A DNA stretch of 38,402 bases. Source: Candidatus [Bacteroides] periocalifornicus. Its GTDB lineage: Bacteria > Bacteroidota > Bacteroidia > Bacteroidales > CAJPTX01. The notes beneath the pieces are model-generated. The model saw only the letters and a list, made by a program, of their open reading frames with translations, did no database searches and was not told where the DNA came from. This document shows, one piece after another, positions 33,828 through 38,402 of this stretch. The stretch lies in assembly GCA_001421095.1 (NCBI GenBank), contig LIIK01000023.1, positions 274-38,675 on the forward strand, given 5' to 3'. Numbering within the stretch: the stretch's first letter is position 1; each line of letters starts with the position of its first letter. The position numbers and the translations under genes were made by a program.

Positions 33828-34922
33828 ATGGCACAGGGAGTTGATGTGGACCAGAGGCTAATGGCACGGGCTATAGAGCTGGCACGCGCTGGCATGGGGG
33901 CTGTGGCGCCCAATCCGCTGGTGGGGGCTGTACTCGCGCGCGACGGGCAGATTCTCGCCGAGGGTTACCACGCGGTGTACGGCGGAGCCCATGCGGAGCG
34001 GGCTGCTTTGGATAGAGCGCGGCAGAACGGGATAGACACCCAAGGGGCTACGCTCTACGTTACCCTGGAACCCTGCAACCATCAGGGGAAAACGCCCCCC
34101 TGCACCGAGGCGATACTCGAGGCCAAGCTCGCCAGGGTGGTGGTGGCGGGGCTCGACCCCAACCCGCAGATGTCGGGGCAAAGCGTGGAGTTGCTTCGGC
34201 AGGCTGGCATTGATGTGGAGGTCGGGCTCCTTAGGGAGGAGGCCGAAAACATGAATCGTCGCTATATCACCTACCGTACACGCCGGCGCCCATACGTGGT
34301 GCTGAAGTGGGCGCAGACGCTGGACGGGTACATCGACGCCGTGCGCGCCCCGGGCGGACTCCCGATGTGGATTACCAACCAGCACGCCCAGACCCTCGTG
34401 CACAAGTGGAGGAGCGAGGAGGGCGCCCTGATGGTGGGGACCAATACGGTGGTCCGCGATAATCCCTACCTCAATATTCGCTACTGGCACGGCGCCAATC
34501 CCCTACGCGTTGTGCTAGACCGCACCCTTCGCATCCCGCCAGAGTGCCACGTATTCGATGGCACCATCCCCACCATGGTCTTTGCCGGAAACAACCAGAG
34601 CGCGAGCAAGAAAGCCAACCAGATAGCAGGCATCAATGGGCTCGACCTCCAGCTGGTAGATTTTATGAAGGGGATTGAGAACGTGGTGCTGGAGAAGCTC
34701 TACGAGAAGCAGATAACTTCGGTAATGGTGGAAGGGGGCGGACTGCTCCTGAGCAACTTCCTCAAGCACGCTCTCTGGGATGAGGCCCGCGTCTTTATCG
34801 GCAATAGAATATTCCGTGGCGGTGTGCCAGCCCCACCTATGCCCCTGTGCTCTTCGCGCTTTGAGCCCGTGGGCGATGCGCAGCTGCACACGTTCATCAA
34901 CCCCTCGCCCCGCTCCTTGTAG
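33828..34922 (+). CDS. ribD: Bifunctional riboflavin deaminase/reductase RibD
   Basis: A 364-residue two-domain enzyme of riboflavin synthesis, catalysing the deamination and the reduction of the pyrimidine intermediate. The deaminase domain has the zinc ligands HAE (55-57) and PCNHQGKTPPC (83-93). The reductase domain, about 150-360, includes VVLKWAQTLDGYIDAVR, KWRSEEGALMVGTNTVVRDNP and MVEGGGLLLSNFL. Lengths and motifs are normal. The permease gene begins 9 bp after the stop, so they are likely cotranscribed, though functionally unrelated. Confidence 0.95.
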   Translation: MAQGVDVDQRLMARAIELARAGMGAVAPNPLVGAVLARDGQILAEGYHAVYGGAHAERAALDRARQNGIDTQGATLYVTLEPCNHQGKTPPCTEAILEAKLARVVVAGLDPNPQMSGQSVELLRQAGIDVEVGLLREEAENMNRRYITYRTRRRPYVVLKWAQTLDGYIDAVRAPGGLPMWITNQHAQTLVHKWRSEEGALMVGTNTVVRDNPYLNIRYWHGANPLRVVLDRTLRIPPECHVFDGTIPTMVFAGNNQSASKKANQIAGINGLDLQLVDFMKGIENVVLEKLYEKQITSVMVEGGGLLLSNFLKHALWDEARVFIGNRIFRGGVPAPPMPLCSSRFEPVGDAQLHTFINPSPRSL

Positions 34923-34931
34923 CTCAGAGCT

Positions 34932-35942
34932 ATGGGGCTCTATTTACACACTAGAATCCCCGCAGTACTCGTGCTGTTGGCCGGAGTGCTGTTGGGGATT
35001 TTTACGCTCGATTTGCTCCTAGGCTCCGTGCCCATTCCCCCTGCCCACACCATCTCGTTGCTCTTGGGCCATCCTGGCAATCCGCTGGAGCATAGCATCA
35101 TATTGGGGTATCGCCTGCCAAAGGCTCTAACCGCCCTGCTGGCGGGTGCGGGGCTAGGGGTGAGCGGGCTTCTCATGCAGACCGCGTTCCGCAATCCCCT
35201 GGCTGGGCCCTACATACTGGGGGTGAGCGCGGGAGCGTGCCTCGGCGCCGCGGTGGCATTGCTGGCCGTGGGGGGCGTGCTGCTCAGCCTGCCACTTCCC
35301 TTGGCGCTCGCTGATTGGCTCGGGGCTATGCTATCGTTGGTATTGGTTTTGCTGGCCTCCATGCGCCTCCGTAGCAGTACGAGTTTGCTGGTGTTTGGGC
35401 TTATGCTCAGCGCCGCGGCCTCGGCGGGGGTAAGCGTGCTGCAGTACTGGAGCAGCGACCAGGCGCTCAAGGGGTTTGTACTCTGGTCGCTCGGGAGCAT
35501 GGCCAATGTGCACGGCGCCGCCCTCGTGCTGCTGGGCGTTGCCGTCATGGTAGGGCTTTTGCTGGCATACCTCTGCGTTCGCCCCCTCGACCTCCTGCTG
35601 CTGGGGCCAGAACAGGCAAGGCATCTCGGCCTATCGGTAGGCTGGAGTAGGGCGCTTATCTTTACCGCAACCACCCTGCTTGCCGGAACCGTAACGGCCT
35701 TCTGCGGACCTATCGGATTCATCGGCATTGCCGCACCCCACGTGGCGAGGTTCGTCTGCCGAGCGGCCACCCATCGGCTCCTCATCACCACCACGGCGCT
35801 CGTGGGGGCTAGCGGGTTGCTGTTGGCCGATCTGCTTGCCCAGTTGCCTGGTGTGCGCATCTCACTACCTATCAATGCAGTAGCGTCGCTCCTCGGGATT
35901 CCCGTGGTGATCTACGTCCTCATTAAACGCCCTACCCAGTGA
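34932..35942 (+). CDS. FecCD/BtuC-type ABC importer permease
   Basis: A 336-residue polytopic membrane protein with about ten helices, matching the BtuC/FhuB/FecCD family: YRLPKALTALLAGAGLGVSGLLMQTAFRNPLAGPYILGVSAGACLGA near the N-terminus, then FCGPIGFIGIAAPHVARFV (contact region with the ATPase), and ending in SLLGIPVVIYVLIK. It transports haem, ferric siderophores or cobalamin. No substrate-binding protein is in this window, so the cargo is undetermined. It starts 9 bp after ribD, and its stop overlaps the GTG of the ATPase gene. Confidence 0.93.
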   Translation: MGLYLHTRIPAVLVLLAGVLLGIFTLDLLLGSVPIPPAHTISLLLGHPGNPLEHSIILGYRLPKALTALLAGAGLGVSGLLMQTAFRNPLAGPYILGVSAGACLGAAVALLAVGGVLLSLPLPLALADWLGAMLSLVLVLLASMRLRSSTSLLVFGLMLSAAASAGVSVLQYWSSDQALKGFVLWSLGSMANVHGAALVLLGVAVMVGLLLAYLCVRPLDLLLLGPEQARHLGLSVGWSRALIFTATTLLAGTVTAFCGPIGFIGIAAPHVARFVCRAATHRLLITTTALVGASGLLLADLLAQLPGVRISLPINAVASLLGIPVVIYVLIKRPTQ

Positions 35943-36973
35943 ATACTGTTCGCGTACCGCTACTCGAGGTAGATCGGCTGCTGTTCGGTTACCACCAGCC
36001 GCTTGCCTCGCCGCTTTCAGCCAAGCTGTACGCCGGGCAACTGGTAGCCGTATTGGGATTGAATGGAACGGGAAAATCCACACTCCTCAGCGTACTCTCA
36101 GGTGGAGTAGCCCCCCTTGCTGGTAGCATCATGGCCCAGGGGCGTAGTGTGCCTTCGCTATCGCCGCGGCAGCGTGCCAATACCGTTGCCTTTCTACCCG
36201 CCACACTTCCCGCCATACCAGGGCTTAGCGTCGAGGAATTCGTCCAATTCGGACTTTTCCCAAAATCTGGTTGGCTCGCGAGGTACACCCCCCAGCAGAG
36301 GCGCAGCGTGGTGGATGCCATCCGCATCGTCGGGTTGCAGGAGTTGGCCACCCGGCAGATCGCCTCGCTTAGCGACGGGGAACGACAGCGCGCCTCTATC
36401 GCATTGGCGCTTGCCCAGGGTGCACCCATCACGCTTCTCGATGAGCCCACAGCCCACCTAGACATAGCCGCGAAGGCCGAAATCATGGCACTGCTGCGCG
36501 GGGTGGCCCATGCCCAGCGCAATCTTGTAATCCTCGCCACCCACGATCTGGGCATCGCCATGGAGTACGCCGATCGTCTCTGGGTCTTTACCGGCGAGGG
36601 CGTGGAGCTCCATACCCCAGAGGACGCGGCGCTTACCGGCGTACTCAGCAGGGTGTTTGATACCCGCACCACGCGGTTTGACCCCCTTCGCCTCTCATTC
36701 ACGCTGCCCGTAGCCCCGGGGAGCAACCCTAAATGCACCTTCCGGCTCTGCTCGCCGGGGCTTACTGCTGCCGAGGCCTGCACCCGCCATGCCCTCCTGC
36801 GGTTTGGTTGGTGGGAGGTGAACAACGACTGCCTCCCGGCACTCCGCATTGAGATCGTCCATACCGATGGCCTCTACACCTGGAATGTGAACGGCAAACC
36901 CTGCCAAACAATAGCCCAACTGCTCCAGCTAGCAGAACGCCTAAGCAATCCCGTAGGGCAACCTCCCCAGTAG
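35939..36973 (+). CDS. FecE/BtuD-type ABC importer ATPase with C-terminal extension
   Basis: A 344-residue ATPase, partner of the FecCD permease. Walker A GLNGTGKST is at about 40-48, the signature is LSDGERQRASIALA (near 145), Walker B ITLLDEPTAHLD, and the switch His is in LATHDLG. About 90 residues after the usual end (from about 250) are extra: they include FRLCSPGLTAAEACTRHALLRFGWWEVN and GLYTWNVNGKPCQTIAQLLQLAERL, and match no domain I recognise. It begins with GTG overlapping the permease stop. Import of iron chelates, haem or corrinoid is likely. Confidence 0.9.
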   Translation: MNTVRVPLLEVDRLLFGYHQPLASPLSAKLYAGQLVAVLGLNGTGKSTLLSVLSGGVAPLAGSIMAQGRSVPSLSPRQRANTVAFLPATLPAIPGLSVEEFVQFGLFPKSGWLARYTPQQRRSVVDAIRIVGLQELATRQIASLSDGERQRASIALALAQGAPITLLDEPTAHLDIAAKAEIMALLRGVAHAQRNLVILATHDLGIAMEYADRLWVFTGEGVELHTPEDAALTGVLSRVFDTRTTRFDPLRLSFTLPVAPGSNPKCTFRLCSPGLTAAEACTRHALLRFGWWEVNNDCLPALRIEIVHTDGLYTWNVNGKPCQTIAQLLQLAERLSNPVGQPPQ

Positions 36974-37020
36974 CCCCCTCGCATTCATCCCATACAAGCG
37001 CCCCACCATCTCCCTACCTA

Positions 37021-37161
37021 CGCCGTACATTCGCCGTATATTCGCCGTACCATCGCCGTACCTTCGTCGCTGCATCTTCGGATTTCGCCTTAGACCAAAT
37101 CCGAGGATGCACTAGAGGAGGTACGGCGATGGTACGACGTTGGTACGGCGGATGTACGGCG
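37021..37161. repeat. Inverted repeat with 65-bp arms built from 11-bp units
   Basis: The left arm, 37021-37085, runs in 11-bp units: CGCCGTACATT, CGCCGTATATT, CGCCGTACCAT, CGCCGTACCTT, CGTCGCTGCAT, then CTTCGGATTT. The right arm, 37097-37161, is its reverse complement with 13 mismatches in 65, and 11 bases separate them (37086-37096). It is non-coding and lies between the ABC ATPase and the DUF6266 gene. Confidence 0.8.
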
Positions 37162-37185
37162 TTGCGCAAGGTATTATGGAACCAT

Positions 37186-37217
37186 CTTGGTAGGGGCGGG
37201 CCGTGAGTTGCCCGCCT
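37186..37217 (+). repeat. Copy of the CTTGGTAGGGG repeat start
   Basis: CTTGGTAGGGG followed by CGGGCCGTGAGTTGCCCGCC. Same sequence type as at 32285-32330; related to the start of 27001-27081. Confidence 0.5.
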
Positions 37218-37280
37218 GCTACGATTACCCGCCCTAACACTGCAGCGAGTTTTATCGAGTTCGTTTTATTTAAAACTTGC

Positions 37281-37288
37281 TATATTTG
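37281..37288 (+). promoter_or_regulatory. -7 promoter element of the DUF6266 gene
   Basis: TATATTTG matches TAnnTTTG. The long frame opens at 37277, inside this element, so the true start is the ATG at 37373. Confidence 0.6.
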
Positions 37289-37372
37289 CGGCGTGGTTTT
37301 GCCAGTTTTTCTCAGGTACAGCCACCGAAGAACCCCACTACAGAAACCCATAATCCATTAAAAGAAAGCAAC

Positions 37373-38155
37373 ATGGCTATAGCTATACCCCATCGTCCAC
37401 GCTACCGTAGCCGTGGGCGTACCATCCATTACCTCGTGGATGGAGTGATGGTGATCAGGACCAGACCCACTAAGGTTACCGACCCCAAGACCGCCCTCCA
37501 GCGTCGGCAGCGCCTGCGTATGCGGGTGGCATCGCATTTCCTCGCCTCCTTCCGCGATATGGTAGAGCTGGGATTTGCGCCCGAGCTCAAAGACAATTAT
37601 CGCCAGGTGGGCGGCTACCAGATAGCGCTCGGCCAGCTGATGCGCGAGGCGCTGCGAAGCGAGGGCGAAAGGGTAATGGTTGACCTCCCGCGCGTGCGCC
37701 TCTCGGAGGGGCGTACTAACCCCATGCTCGAGCTTCGGGCCAGCGTGCGCGCTGGGGTACTCCGGCTCGGCTGGACGGGCAAACTCCCCAGAAGATGCGA
37801 GAGCATCCTTGTCGGGATTTGGAGTAGAGAGAAAGCTAAATCACTGTGCCTCAATCTCCCATCTAGTGGTGTCGGGTCAGGCATCTCCATTCCCCTCCCC
37901 AGCGGTTGGGATATGGATTCGCTGGATGTGTGGGCGGCCCCATGGGCCCCTGGCGAGCACGGGCGCTACGATTCGCTCTATACCGCAGCCGTGCCTACCA
38001 GGCCCATTGGGCAGCCCTCCGCCCCTGGGAAGATGCCCTCCGCCTCCCTGGCCGATTTGGCCTCGCCGCTCGGGGAGTGGCCGAGGCCGAAACCCCTAGA
38101 GCCCCGACGTATCATGATCGTGGATGTCTATTCTGGCCGCCGACGACGACGATGA
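37373..38155 (+). CDS. DUF6266 family protein
   Basis: About 260 residues. The N-terminus is basic (PHRPRYRSRGRTIHYLVDGVMVIRTRPTKVTDPKTALQ), a DUF6266-like feature, followed by a helical RQRLRMRVASHFLASFRDM segment and a beta-rich second half with repeated RLGWTGK and IWSREK patterns. The C-terminus is strongly basic (SGRRRRR). The function of DUF6266 is unknown to me. The start is fixed by the promoter at 37281 and the A-rich leader AAAAGAAAGCAAC. It lies between the 65-bp inverted repeat and a full palindromic element. Several paralogues per genome are common in Bacteroidota. Confidence 0.75.
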   Translation: MAIAIPHRPRYRSRGRTIHYLVDGVMVIRTRPTKVTDPKTALQRRQRLRMRVASHFLASFRDMVELGFAPELKDNYRQVGGYQIALGQLMREALRSEGERVMVDLPRVRLSEGRTNPMLELRASVRAGVLRLGWTGKLPRRCESILVGIWSREKAKSLCLNLPSSGVGSGISIPLPSGWDMDSLDVWAAPWAPGEHGRYDSLYTAAVPTRPIGQPSAPGKMPSASLADLASPLGEWPRPKPLEPRRIMIVDVYSGRRRRR

Positions 38156-38171
38156 TTCGCCTGCATAGGCA

Positions 38172-38402
38172 TCAAAGGGAACGGCGAATAAGGGGATAAC
38201 GACGCGGCACGCCGCGTCGCTACGTCCTCTGGGGAACGGGAGAATCGGATTTAAACCGCCCCATTCCAAAGGGGAAAACGCGGCAAAGACCCGTATGGGT
38301 TCAACCCGTTATAGGGAGCCCTTCCTTTGGGTGAATGGGTTCTAATCAAAGCAGTGCAATTTTTCGAAGACCGTAGCGACGCGGCGCGCCGCGTCGTGAT
38401 AA
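38172..38402 (+). repeat. Full copy of the dispersed palindromic element
   Basis: Left palindrome 38196-38221 (ACGACGCGGC-AC-GCCGCGTCGC), right palindrome 38375-38398 (GCGACGCGGCGCGCCGCGTCGT). The ends are inverted repeats of each other over about 30 bases, with about 150 bp of variable interior between. The block continues to the window end. Confidence 0.8.

Noticed and set aside
35989..36849. Long minus-strand frame antisense to the ABC ATPase
   Set aside because: The plus strand has intact Walker A, signature and Walker B motifs; the antisense frame has none.
37021..37161. CRISPR array
   Set aside because: The units are 11 bp with no spacers, they are mirrored, and there are no cas genes.

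Overview
The window looks like chromosomal DNA of a moderately GC-rich member of the Bacteroidota (Bacteroidetes). Direct evidence is the repeated -7 promoter element TAnnTTTG (for example before the tRNA-Leu, cyd, siaC-like, tRNA-Ala and DUF6266 genes), weak Shine-Dalgarno sequences, and Bacteroidota-type gene sets: DUF4492-cydAB, C10 proteases, DUF4369/TlpA proteins, SiaC/DUF1987 and DUF6266. I cannot name the genus.

Layout. 1-4.5 kb: a secreted TPR protein, then a C10 (streptopain-like) lipoprotein protease followed by two paralogous lipoproteins, the second broken by a frameshift in a G7 tract, and a third 3' fragment. 4.5-12.8 kb: a minus-strand type I restriction-modification operon in the order hsdR, truncated ATP-binding protein, hsdS, fic, hsdM. 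It is bracketed by two copies of the 3' end of the lipoprotein gene, so it looks inserted. 13.1-15.4 kb: a second secreted TPR protein and two tRNA-Leu genes. 15.6-19.9 kb: a DUF1266 membrane protein and the cytochrome bd operon (DUF4492, cydA, cydB) with a 36-residue CydX-like gene at its end. 19.9-24.7 kb: rsmE, a SiaC-like gene, a catalytically dead GH16-like protein, nadK and a flavodoxin-fold oxidoreductase. 25.1-31.9 kb: tRNA-Ala, Xaa-Pro aminopeptidase, a MacB/FtsX-type permease, a minus-strand pair (TlpA-type thioredoxin and class IV aminotransferase), and a macro-domain hydrolase. 32.8-38.2 kb: prmC divergent from ribD, a FecCD-type ABC importer pair, and a DUF6266 protein.

The gaps are rich in structured repeats. 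A dispersed element of about 230 bp with GC-rich palindromic ends lies at both edges of the window and in several gaps. There is also a 65-bp-arm inverted repeat made of 11-bp units (37021-37161), tandem hairpin repeats (32426-32735) and small elements opening with CTTGGTAGGGG.

The most promising leads are the protease/lipoprotein cluster with its possible phase switch, the repeat-bracketed R-M island carrying a Fic protein, the CydX-like gene, and the repeat families. Most other genes are ordinary housekeeping genes.
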